Shown here piece by piece: positions 1 through 7,920 of a stretch of 45,795 nt of DNA. How positions within the stretch are numbered: position 1 is the first letter of the stretch; the number at the start of each line of letters is the position of its first letter. Where the stretch lies: positions 1 to 45,795 of the forward strand of contig JAPLSO010000067.1 in the NCBI GenBank assembly GCA_026398595.1, read 5' to 3'. The DNA comes from Spirochaetota bacterium. Its GTDB lineage: Bacteria; Spirochaetota; Spirochaetia; Treponematales; Rectinemataceae. The position numbers and the translations under genes are program-made. The notes beneath the pieces are model-generated. The model worked only from the letters and a program-made list of their open reading frames with translations, did not search any database and was not told the origin of the DNA.

Positions 1-466
1 AATCCTCGATCAAATTCTTCCGATCCGCCGCAGGCAGCGCCGGGTTGTTGATGGCGTCAATCCAGATGGTCTCGGCAACGGGATCAGTACCCACCAACTT
101 CAGCGCTTCACGAGCGACATGCGTCGGCACATTCTTGTCCGCGGCCTCGGCCGGCGGCATGACGGCGAACTGGACGGGCGCAACGGTAACGGGCTGCGGA
201 GGAGCTTCCTTGCGAGCTTCCCGCGATGGTGGAACGGCTTTAGTTCCGTTGCCGGCCATGGCTTTAGCTGGGGATGGCCTAGGACGGGCCGACTCCGCCT
301 TGGCAGTGGGCCGCACCTGTTTCGCGGCTTGCGCGAGCTTGACCGTTGGTGGCTTGGGTGCCCTGGCCTTGGTGCGCTTCTGCTTGTCGTTATGCAGCAG
401 CATGGCGACGGCGACCACGATCATCACCATCAGAATCGCCGCGAGCAGAATCCGCGATGTCTTCAT
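1..466 (-). CDS. Membrane-anchored Ala/Pro/Lys-rich protein, 3' end off the window
   Basis: Read on the minus strand from ATG at 466, with GGAG six bases upstream, this frame stays open to the window edge (155 codons). It starts MKTSRILLAAILMVMIVV, a single hydrophobic N-terminal segment of about 25 residues, followed by a long low-complexity Lys/Ala/Pro-rich linker. It then has a more ordered part containing DPVAETIWIDAINNP and DRKNLIED. I recall similar AIN(D/N)P...RxNLIEDLN segments from proteins of the Verrucomicrobia/Planctomycetes group, but from memory only. No function can be given. It is divergent from the gene at 678. Together with the spacer repeats it looks unlike the rest of the window and probably belongs to the foreign left-end segment. 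Confidence 0.55.
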   Translation of the reverse strand, partial: MKTSRILLAAILMVMIVVAVAMLLHNDKQKRTKARAPKPPTVKLAQAAKQVRPTAKAESARPRPSPAKAMAGNGTKAVPPSREARKEAPPQPVTVAPVQFAVMPPAEAADKNVPTHVAREALKLVGTDPVAETIWIDAINNPALPAADRKNLIED

Positions 467-527
467 CGTGTACTCCAGCATCAGAACTCACCGCAACCAT
501 AGGCCCATCCGTGCCAACCTGCCAGCC

Positions 528-649
528 TTTTCCAAGGTTTGGAAAAGCAGGGCTTGTGTTTTTCCAAGGTTTGGAAAAAGCTGCGCCCGCGTTTTCCAGC
601 CGAGCTTTGCGAGACGGGCAACCTTGGGCTGCCAACCCTTGGAAAACTG
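528..649. repeat. Repeated TTTTCCAA-GGT-TTGGAAAA palindromes in a divergent spacer
   Basis: Two perfect copies of TTTTCCAAGGTTTGGAAAA lie at 528-546 and 560-578, 32 bases apart. A split third pair has TTTTCCA near 592 and TTGGAAAA near 641-649. The arms are 8-9 bases with a 3-base centre. The 211-base spacer at 467-677 between two divergent genes holds nothing else obvious. Regularly spaced palindromes of this kind could be regulator sites or a genome-specific intergenic repeat. No copy was seen elsewhere in the window. Confidence 0.6.
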
Positions 650-677
650 CGCGCAGTTTGAATCGTGAGGAGTAGCT

Positions 678-1784
678 ATGAAATGGACCAAGCTGGTTTT
701 GTTGGCGGTATGCGCGCTGCTGGGTACGGCGCAGGCGGCGGAGTGGCCGCAGAGTTTATATCTGGGCCGCGGCGATTACTGGCGGCAGCGGATTCCGATC
801 GCTGTGACGAACGCCGGAAGTACCGCTGTGGCGGGCGCGTCGGTGGAATTGCAAATCGGTGCGCTCGCGGGTGCGAGTGCCGATGCGCTGCGCGTCTGCG
901 ACGCGAATGGCAACGAACTACTTTGGGCATTGCGCGACGCCTCCGGTGAACCAATTCGTAAAGGCACAATTTCCACCGGCAGCACGCTGACCATCCCGGT
1001 CGAGTGCGTGGCGCAGAGGAGCACGCTGCTTCATGTCTATTTTGATAATCCCTCGGCATGGCCCGTGCCGGATTTTTTGGAAGCAATCGGGGGGCTGCGT
1101 AACGGCGGGATGGAAGCCGGCAGCGGTGACGCGCCCTCGGGCTGGCATCACGACGAAAATGATGCGACGCATCACACCGCGTGGGTCGCCGAAAATCCGC
1201 ACGGTGGCGCGAAGTGCCTCAAGACCAGCGTCGCCGCCGGCGCGGCGACAGCCACGGTCACGACAGTGGCGGCTACCAGCGCGGCTAGCGCTGTGACTGC
1301 AACGACCGTGGCAGCGACGAGTGCCGCTACCGCGGCTTCAGGCGCGGCCGCTCCCGCTGCCGACGCCGTGGCCAAGGTCTTCAGGGACGTCTGGGACCTC
1401 ACCAAGCCGATCATCTCCCCGACTTCCGGCTTCGTCACCTGGTTCAGGACGACCTTCATGGACGGCATCTTCGCCTATCTGCCTTTCACCCTCTTCCAGG
1501 TCATGGTCGTCGTCATGGAGATAGCGGTTGGCCTGGCTCTCTTCGGCGGTTGCTTCACCTGGCTGGCTGCCGTAGTCAGCATCGGTATGTGCATTCTCTT
1601 CACCTTCTCGGGCATGTTCGCCTGGAACCAGCTCTGGTTCGTCTTCGCGGGCATCCTGATGCTGGGCGGCGCAGGCAGGACCTTTGGCTTCGACTACTGG
1701 GTCGTGCCCTTCGTCAAGCGCTGGTGGAACGGGACACCTTTCGCGCGCAAGTGGCATTTCTACGGCGACGACCCCACGAAATGA
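678..1784 (+). CDS. Chimeric reading frame: secreted DUF2341-like N-terminus joined to a membrane-protein C-terminus
   Basis: The start ATG has GAGGAG six bases upstream. Residues 1-21 are a signal peptide (MKWTKLVLLAVCALLGTAQA). Residues 22 to about 187 look like an extracellular beta-rich module with DALRVCDANGNE and LLHVYFDNPSAWPVPD, as in DUF2341-type secreted proteins. From about residue 190 the sequence becomes an Ala/Thr/Val-rich stretch (TTVAATSAAS repeats). It then continues as a polytopic membrane domain with hydrophobic segments at about 264-288, 291-312 and 316-334, ending FARKWHFYGDDPTK. I read the second half as the DoxX-like membrane tail of a spirochaete NADH dehydrogenase-type flavoprotein; that name is tentative. 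A signal peptide plus adhesin module fused to such a tail makes little functional sense, and no flavin-binding region precedes the tail. An assembly join near 1240 is the simplest explanation; a real gene fusion is the alternative. Confidence 0.6.
   Translation: MKWTKLVLLAVCALLGTAQAAEWPQSLYLGRGDYWRQRIPIAVTNAGSTAVAGASVELQIGALAGASADALRVCDANGNELLWALRDASGEPIRKGTISTGSTLTIPVECVAQRSTLLHVYFDNPSAWPVPDFLEAIGGLRNGGMEAGSGDAPSGWHHDENDATHHTAWVAENPHGGAKCLKTSVAAGAATATVTTVAATSAASAVTATTVAATSAATAASGAAAPAADAVAKVFRDVWDLTKPIISPTSGFVTWFRTTFMDGIFAYLPFTLFQVMVVVMEIAVGLALFGGCFTWLAAVVSIGMCILFTFSGMFAWNQLWFVFAGILMLGGAGRTFGFDYWVVPFVKRWWNGTPFARKWHFYGDDPTK
1232..1252. other. Probable chimeric junction
   Basis: The change of protein character falls at residues 186-191 of the frame starting at 678, in a low-complexity GC-rich stretch (GCCGCCGGCGCGGCGACAGC). 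Ala-rich repeats of this type are common and could bridge two unrelated molecules during assembly. Everything to the left (signal-peptide protein, TTTTCCAA palindromes) differs in style from everything to the right. Confidence 0.5.
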
Positions 1785-1817
1785 GCGTAAAGGCGTGGAT
1801 TTGCTTTGTCGGCTAAT

Positions 1818-1840
1818 GCCGGGGATCACTGATCCCCGGC
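1818..1840. terminator. Strong hairpin after the chimeric frame
   Basis: GCCGGGGATC at 1818-1827 and GATCCCCGGC at 1831-1840 form a perfect 10-bp stem with a 3-base loop, 31 bases after the stop codon at 1784. No U-tract follows directly. The nearest run of T is at 1906-1913, after a short CCGG-GCGC-CCGG palindrome. It is probably the end of the upstream transcript; a stabilising hairpin is the alternative. Confidence 0.5.
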
Positions 1841-1940
1841 CGTGCCCTTCGGGGCCCAGCATACATTCCGGACGCTTCCCGACGCGATCGCCCCGGGCGC
1901 CCGGATTTTTTTTGGACGAAAGAGGAGCCTTCGAGACTGT

Positions 1941-3023
1941 ATGACGGATTTCTGGAACGGAAGCCCGGCGATGGGCAAGAAACTCGCCGAAGTCGAGTCG
2001 ATACTCATTTCGACCATCGATGACCCAGCTTATCCCCTAGCCGAGGAAACCAAGGCCCTCGTCCTCTCGGGCGGCAAGATGCTGAGGCCTGCCTTCGTCC
2101 TCATCGGCGCCGGCTTCGGCGCCGGAAAGCGGTCCGGGGGCAGATCGAAGAAAATCCCCCATATCGCGGCCGCCGTCGAACTCCTCCATACGGCCACCCT
2201 CATCCACGATGATATTCTCGACGACGCGGACTTCAGGAGGGGCACACCTGCCCTCCATACGAAATTCGGCACGGTGGACGCCATTCTCGCGGGGGATTGG
2301 CTCTTCTCCTCCTGCTTCAGGCTTATGGCGGATTACGCCGACGCAAAGAGCGCCAGGATACTCTCCCGCTTCGTGGGCGCGATATGTTCCTCGGAGATCC
2401 GTCAGGATCTCGGGAAATTCACTTTTTCGACATCCAAACGGGAGTATCTCAGGACGATAGCGGGCAAGACGGCCGCCCTCTTTTCTCTCTCCCTCCACGT
2501 GGGGGCGAGCGAAGCCAAGGCCGATGTCGCTGTCACCCAGGCGCTCAGGAGGGCGGGCTACGACATCGGCATGGCCTTCCAGATCATCGACGACATCCTC
2601 GACTACGAGTCCGACGACCTCACCCTCAAGAAACCCGTCGGCAACGACCTCAAGGAGGGACTCTGCACACTTCCCCTCATCTTCGCCCTCGAAGAAGCCC
2701 CCGGAGGACTGAAGCCGCTCCTGGGCGCCGGAAGGATGGATGACGCAAGGGTAGCCCTCATACTCGACAGGGTGCGGGAGACGAAAGGTCTCGACAGGGC
2801 GCGCGAGGTGGCCAGGAGCTTCACCGCACGGGCGCGCAAGGAGATAGGGACCCTTCCCGATTACGAAGCCAAAGCGTTTGAGGAAATGCTGAGGTATTTT
2901 CTTGTCGGCCTCGCCCTTTCCATGGACGCCTTCGCCGTCTCCATCTCGGCCGTGATCGGCGGCTCAGTTCTGGTCCTTATCGGCGCCAAGATCCTGGCGG
3001 AGCACCCGATCAAGCGTTTCTGA
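1941..3023 (+). CDS. Polyprenyl diphosphate synthase running in frame into MntP remnants
   Basis: The start is ATG 1941, preceded by AAAGAGGAG about 13 bases upstream; upstream in-frame codons back to 1842 give no family-like sequence. The protein is an all-alpha trans-isoprenyl diphosphate synthase, which condenses isopentenyl diphosphate onto an allylic primer for quinone or lipid-carrier side chains. Diagnostic parts are GGKMLRP, the first Asp-rich motif [15 protein letters not shown], the second motif [13 protein letters not shown], and [10 protein letters not shown]. The enzyme is nearly complete, up to about EEMLRYFLV. There it continues without a stop into [14 protein letters not shown] and then [19 protein letters not shown], the first and last membrane helices of the Mn2+ exporter MntP. 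Two deletions within about 60 bases are implied. Product length of the ubiquinone or heptaprenyl type cannot be told. Confidence 0.85.
   Translation: MTDFWNGSPAMGKKLAEVESILISTIDDPAYPLAEETKALVLSGGKMLRPAFVLIGAGFGAGKRSGGRSKKIPHIAAAVELLHTATLIHDDILDDADFRRGTPALHTKFGTVDAILAGDWLFSSCFRLMADYADAKSARILSRFVGAICSSEIRQDLGKFTFSTSKREYLRTIAGKTAALFSLSLHVGASEAKADVAVTQALRRAGYDIGMAFQIIDDILDYESDDLTLKKPVGNDLKEGLCTLPLIFALEEAPGGLKPLLGAGRMDDARVALILDRVRETKGLDRAREVARSFTARARKEIGTLPDYEAKAFEEMLRYFLVGLALSMDAFAVSISAVIGGSVLVLIGAKILAEHPIKRF
2898..3023 (+). pseudogene. mntP: MntP (manganese efflux pump) remnant, middle missing
   Basis: About 17 residues of the MntP first helix ([17 protein letters not shown]) are joined at about 2949 to about 24 residues of its last helix ([19 protein letters not shown]). 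The normal protein has six helices and about 190 residues, so roughly 150 residues are absent. There is no separate start or ribosome site: the piece is read through from the prenyl synthase. Its stop codon overlaps the convergent leuB end by 14 bases. It cannot be a working transporter as written. Confidence 0.7.
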
Positions 3024-4090
3024 GTGATTCCACCACAGCCGAACCCATCCTCCACGTCCCCGCCACCTGCTCCTTTTTCGTGTCGGATGAGGCTATATCG
3101 GCTGTTCTCAGCCCCGAAGAGAGGGTGTCCTTGACAGCCCTTTCGACCGCCTCGGCCTCGGCTTCGAGGCCGAGGGAGTGGCGCAGGAGCAGGGCAGCCG
3201 AGAGGATAGTCCCGAGGGGATTGGCCAGGTCCTTGCCGGCGATATCAGGTGCTGATCCATGGATGGGCTCGTAGAGTCCGCGCGGTCGCCCGCCCTGGGC
3301 GGCCGCGTCACCCAGGCTGGCCGAGGGCAGCATGCCTATGGAGCCCGTCAGGACCGAAGCCTCGTCCGAGAGGATATCCCCGAACATGTTCGAGGTCGCG
3401 ATGACGTCGAAGCGCCCTGGCGCCCGGATAAGCTGCATGGCGCAGTTGTCCACGTACAGGTAGTCGACAGCCACGTCGGGGTAGTCGGGAGCGACCCGCG
3501 CCGCTACCTCCCTCCACAGCCTCGAGATCTAGAGGACGTTGGCCTTGTCCACGACGCAGAGCTTTTTCCGGCGGCCCTGGGTTGCGATAGGTCTCGGTAT
3601 CGAAGGCAAAGAGCCCGTCGGCGCTTCTCCCCCGCTTTCCGAAGTAGAGACCGCCTGTCAGTTCCCTTACGATGAGAAGGTCAAAGGTGAAAGAACCATC
3701 GGGCGAGCTCGCCGCGAGGACGGAATCCTTGAGCGGGCAGGCGGTTCTCAGTTGGGGCAGGAGAGCGGCTGGCCGCAGATTGGCGTAGACGCCCAGGCCC
3801 GCGCGCAGGGCGAGAAGGCCCTTCTCCGGCCTCATGGCTCCGGGCAGTGCGTCCCATTTCGGTCCGCCGGCTGCCCCCATGAGGATGGCATCGGCAGCCT
3901 TGGCGCCCTCGAGGGTCTCGGGGGGAAGGGGGAGGCCCCTGGCGTCTATGGCCGAACCGCCAAAGAGATACTGCTTGAACTCGAAGTCGTGGCCAAACTT
4001 CTTCGCCACGGCCTCAAGGACGAGCCTGCCCTGGGCGACGACCTCCGGTCCGATTCCGTCGCCGGGGAGAAGGGCTATCGTGTACCGCAT
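3010..4090 (-). pseudogene. leuB: 3-isopropylmalate dehydrogenase, broken by a deletion-frameshift and a TAG
   Basis: LeuB oxidises and decarboxylates 3-isopropylmalate with NAD+ in leucine synthesis. ATG 4090 has TAGGAG seven bases upstream and follows cimA by nine bases. The first 169 residues are normal ([42 protein letters not shown]). At about 3583 the frame is lost. The continuing protein ([15 protein letters not shown], then [60 protein letters not shown]) lies in another frame. Compared with E. coli LeuB, about 14-15 residues are missing at the junction. That frame also has an in-frame TAG at 3531-3529, where the family usually has Glu (NVLE). Everything else, including the C-terminus, is intact. 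The lesion is either very recent or a sequence error, since the rest of the operon is whole. Confidence 0.85.
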
Positions 4091-4099
4091 TTCTGGCTC

Positions 4100-5734
4100 C
4101 TAGAGGTTGGTCTTGAGACTCCGCTCCATGTCGCGGATCAGCTTGTACTCTATGGAATCGACGAGGGCCGCGCGGCTCGCGTCGATGATGTCGGTCGAGA
4201 CACCCACCGTCGTCCAGGCTTCGTTCCCGTCGGTGGACTCGATGAGGACCCTGACTTTAGCCGCCGTTGCGTCCTGCCCATCGATAACGCGGACCTTGTA
4301 GTCTGAGAGCCGCACCCTTCCCAGTTCGGGATAAAACCCTTCGAGGGCGCGACGCAGCGCCTTATCCAGGGCGTTCACCGGTCCATCGCCCTCCGCCGCG
4401 GCCATCTCGGTTACTCCGTCTACGAGGACTTTTACCCAGGCGTTGGAGCAGGAGTTGGCGTCTGGCGCGGGATGCTCGCTCACCACGCGGTAGCGCTCGA
4501 TGGAGAAGAGGGGCTTGCTGGCTCCAAGTTCGTGCCTCACGAGAAGTTCGAAGCTGGCGTCGGCCCCCTCGAACTGCCATCCGGCGGCCTCCAGCTCCTT
4601 GAGCCGCAAAGCCACGGCGGCAGCTACGGGATGGTCTTTGGTTATTGAGGGATCGACCTTCTTCGCCCTTTCGGCTATAGCCGCCCTTCCGCCCACCTCG
4701 GACATCAGGAAGCGCCGGTCGTTTCCTACCTTGGCGGGATCGACATGCTCGAAGGAGGACTTAACCTTCAGAATGCCATCGGCATGCATGCCAGCCTTGT
4801 GAGCGAAGGCTCGCGAGCCGACATAGGGCATGCCCTCGGGCACGGCCACGTTGGCTATCTCGGCTACCCGCCGGGCAAGGGCGCTGATGCGCTCGAGTCT
4901 TCCTTCAGGCAGGCAAGACAGGTTCAGTTTCAGTTCCAGGCTCGGGACGGTGGCCGCGAGGGCCGCGTTGCCGCAGCGCTCGCCGGAGCCGACGAGGGTC
5001 CCCTGAATATGGCGGGCTCCCGCCTCGACGGCGAGGATGGTATTGGCGACAGCCAGGCCCATGTCGTCGTGGGCGTGTATCCCCACGATGACCGGGGCAC
5101 TTCTATTCTCCGCTTTGGCCGCGGCCAGGGCGATTGCCGCCCTTACCCCCCCCTGGATAGCCAGGGGGAAGGAACCCCCGTTCGTGTCGCAGAGTACGAT
5201 CCTGTCGGCCCCGGCGTCGAGGGCAGCGCTTAAGGTGGCCATTGCGTAATCGGGGTTAGCCTTTCTTCCATCGAAGAAATGCTCGGCATCGTAGATCACC
5301 GTCTTGCCGGCTTCCTTAAAGAAGGCTACGGTCTCGCCGATCATGGCGAGGTTTTCCTCAAGGCTCACCCGCAGGACTTCACGGGTATGGAGGTCCCAGC
5401 TCTTGCCGAAGATGACGACTGCGTCGGTCTCGGCCCGCAGGAGGCTCAGAACACTGTCATCCTCGGAAGGCGAAACGCCTTTCTTCCGCGTCGGGCCGAA
5501 AGCGCAAAGCCTGGAGCTGGTCAAGCCCAGCCCCTTCGCCATCCGGAAGAATTCCAGGTCCTTAGGGTTGGAACCGGGATTGCCGGCCTCGATCCACGCA
5601 ACCCCGAGTTCGTCGAGGGTCTGGGCTACTGCCAGTTTATCCCGCACCGAGAAGGCGATGCCTTCTCCCTGGGCTCCGTCGCGGAGACTCGTATCGAAGA
5701 CTTCCACTTGGGGCAGGAAGCCTGACTCAGACAC
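4100..5734 (-). CDS. cimA: (R)-citramalate synthase
   Basis: CimA condenses pyruvate with acetyl-CoA to citramalate, the threonine-independent entry to isoleucine synthesis; leuCD and leuB then carry the product forward. The chosen start is GTG 5734, inside the end of leuA (8-base overlap) with AGGAAAG just upstream. The longer in-frame extension to 5899 is low-complexity and is only antisense-like leuA sequence. The 544-residue product has the DRE-TIM metallolyase signature VEVFDTSLRDGAQGEG at the N-terminus, RIVLCDTNGGSFP and GIHAHDDMGLAVANT in the barrel, and a C-terminal LeuA-type allosteric domain. The pattern AFGPTRKKGVSPSEDDSVL and the GNPGSNPKD loop fit the long bacterial CimA branch rather than LeuA. 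It is translated coupled to leuA and followed by leuB. Confidence 0.93.
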   Translation of the reverse strand: MSESGFLPQVEVFDTSLRDGAQGEGIAFSVRDKLAVAQTLDELGVAWIEAGNPGSNPKDLEFFRMAKGLGLTSSRLCAFGPTRKKGVSPSEDDSVLSLLRAETDAVVIFGKSWDLHTREVLRVSLEENLAMIGETVAFFKEAGKTVIYDAEHFFDGRKANPDYAMATLSAALDAGADRIVLCDTNGGSFPLAIQGGVRAAIALAAAKAENRSAPVIVGIHAHDDMGLAVANTILAVEAGARHIQGTLVGSGERCGNAALAATVPSLELKLNLSCLPEGRLERISALARRVAEIANVAVPEGMPYVGSRAFAHKAGMHADGILKVKSSFEHVDPAKVGNDRRFLMSEVGGRAAIAERAKKVDPSITKDHPVAAAVALRLKELEAAGWQFEGADASFELLVRHELGASKPLFSIERYRVVSEHPAPDANSCSNAWVKVLVDGVTEMAAAEGDGPVNALDKALRRALEGFYPELGRVRLSDYKVRVIDGQDATAAKVRVLIESTDGNEAWTTVGVSTDIIDASRAALVDSIEYKLIRDMERSLKTNL

Positions 5735-7310
5735 CCGAGCTTTCCTTGGTTGCCGCGACCCTTGTCGTCTCGGCTCTAGCGGCGCCGCCATGGGCCGCCG
5801 AAAGTTCCCACTCCATCGAGTTGATGGCCGCGATGTAGGCCAGGATCGAGGCTTCCACGATGTCGGTAGAGAGGCCTCGCCCGTTCCACTGCAAGCCATT
5901 CAGGGAGACCTTGACCGTCGCTTCGCCCTGGGCATCCTCGCCGCCTGTTACCGCGCCTAGTTCGAAAGAATCGAGATCCAGATCCTTGCCGATTATCCGG
6001 TCGATGGCGGTGAAGGCCGCGTCTATGGGTCCGTCGCCGACGGCTACTTCCTCGCGGAACTCCCCGCCCTTGTTCTTAAGCTTTATCGTGCAGGTGGAAC
6101 TTAAGGTGGAACCGGAGTTGATGACCCAGCGGTCGAGCATCCAGGTGTCGGGTACGGTCTTGGTCGAACCGACCACGAGGGCTTCGATGTCCCGGTCGCT
6201 CACCGTCTTCTTCTTGTCGGCGAGGACTTTAAAGCGGGCAAAGAGCTCGTCGACGGCCAGGTTGGCGGGCTCAAATCCGAGGTCCTTCAGCCTTTCATCG
6301 AAGGCGTGCTTCCCCGAGTGCTTGCCCAGAACCATCCGGTTCGAGGGGAATCCGACGGATTCTGGGGTCATGATCTCGTAGGTGGCCCGGTTGGCGAGCA
6401 CCCCGTGCTGGTGGATACCCGCCTCATGGGCGAAGGCGTTCTCCCCCACGACGGCCTTGTTGGGCTGGACCCTGACGCCCGTCACCTTGGAGACGAGCCG
6501 GCTCGTCGCGTAGATCTGGGGCGTCACGATGCCGCATTCGATGCCGAGGTATTCCCTCCTCGTCATCAGGATCATCACGAGTTCCTCGAGGGAGGCGTTG
6601 CCCGCCCTCTCGCCGAGGCCGTTGATGGTACACTCGATCTGGTCGGCTCCCGCCTGGACCGCGGCTATCGTATTGGCGACGGCGAGGCCGAGATCGTTGT
6701 GGCAATGCACCGAGATGATGGCCTTCTCGATGCCGGGAGTATGGGACTTGATGTAGGACACGAAGGGGCCGAACTCCACGGGAAGGGCGTAGCCCACCGT
6801 GTCGGGAATGTTGAGGATCGTGGCACCTGCCTTTATTACTTCCCCGAACACCTTGCAGACGAAATCGGGGTCGCTGCGGAAGGCGTCCTCGGCCGAATAC
6901 TCCACCTCGCCGCAATACTTCCTGGCATAGGCGACGGAGTCGATCGAGCGCTCAAGGACTTCGTCGGGGGTCATCTTGAGCTTGTATTCCATGTGGATGG
7001 GCGATGTGGCGATAAAGGTATGAATGCGCGGGTGAGCGGCATTCTTCAGGGCCTCCAGTCCGGCGTCTATGTCTCCCCTCGAGGCCCTGCAGAGGGCTGC
7101 CACCGTGGAGCTCCTGACCGCTTCCGCCACGGCTTTCACCGCGGCCAGGTCGCCGGGGCTCGCCGCCGGGAAACCGGCCTCCATGACATCGACACCCAGC
7201 TTCTCGAGCTGGCGCGCCACTTCCACCTTCTCGCCGAGATTCATGCTGCAGCGGGGAGCCTGTTCACCATCCCTTAACGTTGTATCGAATATTCTAATCC
7301 TTCGAGTCAT
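5727..7310 (-). CDS. leuA: 2-isopropylmalate synthase
   Basis: LeuA condenses acetyl-CoA with 2-ketoisovalerate, the first committed step to leucine. ATG 7310 has AGGAG six bases upstream. At 527 residues it is the usual bacterial size. It shows [19 protein letters not shown] at the N-terminus, [27 protein letters not shown] with the metal-binding Hx[15 protein letters not shown], and [10 protein letters not shown]. The C-terminal part from about residue 390 is the leucine-sensing LeuA dimer domain ([18 protein letters not shown]), so feedback inhibition by leucine is expected from the family. It sits 82 bases after leuD and overlaps cimA by 8 bases. Confidence 0.96.
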   Translation of the reverse strand: MTRRIRIFDTTLRDGEQAPRCSMNLGEKVEVARQLEKLGVDVMEAGFPAASPGDLAAVKAVAEAVRSSTVAALCRASRGDIDAGLEALKNAAHPRIHTFIATSPIHMEYKLKMTPDEVLERSIDSVAYARKYCGEVEYSAEDAFRSDPDFVCKVFGEVIKAGATILNIPDTVGYALPVEFGPFVSYIKSHTPGIEKAIISVHCHNDLGLAVANTIAAVQAGADQIECTINGLGERAGNASLEELVMILMTRREYLGIECGIVTPQIYATSRLVSKVTGVRVQPNKAVVGENAFAHEAGIHQHGVLANRATYEIMTPESVGFPSNRMVLGKHSGKHAFDERLKDLGFEPANLAVDELFARFKVLADKKKTVSDRDIEALVVGSTKTVPDTWMLDRWVINSGSTLSSTCTIKLKNKGGEFREEVAVGDGPIDAAFTAIDRIIGKDLDLDSFELGAVTGGEDAQGEATVKVSLNGLQWNGRGLSTDIVEASILAYIAAINSMEWELSAAHGGAARAETTRVAATKESSGV

Positions 7311-7392
7311 TATCGTCTCCTGAATATAGCCTCAGCCGCGGGAGCGCCCTGACCTTGCGTCTGGCCGCCCTCTTTTCTTCGCGTCCAGCCTT

Positions 7393-7920
7393 TCAGTATC
7401 TGTCGGCCGCGAACTCCACCCAGCCTCCCGATTGGACCATGGCGAGCTCAAACTCGCCGAGACTAAGGGGGAGGAGGAGTTCCTCCCCGGAGGTTGAGGA
7501 AAAGCGCAGCTTCCCCGCCCCGAGATCGAGCTCGAGCTCGGTCTCGCGACCGGCGAAGCGCCCAAAGAGCTGAGCTATGGTCTCGGCAGGCAGCTCGAGG
7601 GCTACCATGCCGCAGTTGTTCATATTGCCGCGAAAGATTCGGGCGAAGCTTTCGGCGACGACAACGTTGATGCCATTCGCCTCGAGAGCCCAAGGCGCGT
7701 GCTCGCGCGAGCTGCCACAGCCGAAGTTCGATCGCGAGAGGATGACGCCTTTACCCGCCAGATCGCGGGCGCGGTCGAAGCCGGGAAGCTCCAGGTCCTC
7801 GAATAGATAGGGCCCGAGGGCTTTCTTGGAATCCTCGTTCAGATACCGCGCGGGGATGACCTCGTCCGTATTGATGTCCTTCCTGTCGAGGAAGAGTACC
7901 TTGCCGCCCAGCTGTTTCAT
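7393..7920 (-). CDS. leuD: 3-isopropylmalate dehydratase small subunit
   Basis: This is the swivel-domain partner of LeuC in the isomerisation of 2- to 3-isopropylmalate, and in the equivalent citramalate step. The protein has 175 residues, a common length for the short LeuD type. It shows DINTDEVIPARYL at the N-terminus and SNFGCGSSREHAPWAL with the substrate-contact loop, then NNCGMVALELP. The ATG overlaps the leuC stop as ATGA, with GGGAGGG five bases upstream, so the two subunits are translationally coupled. Confidence 0.95.
   Translation of the reverse strand: MKQLGGKVLFLDRKDINTDEVIPARYLNEDSKKALGPYLFEDLELPGFDRARDLAGKGVILSRSNFGCGSSREHAPWALEANGINVVVAESFARIFRGNMNNCGMVALELPAETIAQLFGRFAGRETELELDLGAGKLRFSSTSGEELLLPLSLGEFELAMVQSGGWVEFAADRY

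Noticed and set aside
5735..5899. N-terminal extension of CimA
   Set aside because: The 55 added residues lie inside leuA in another frame, and the GTG at 5734 has a ribosome site and gives the normal family start.
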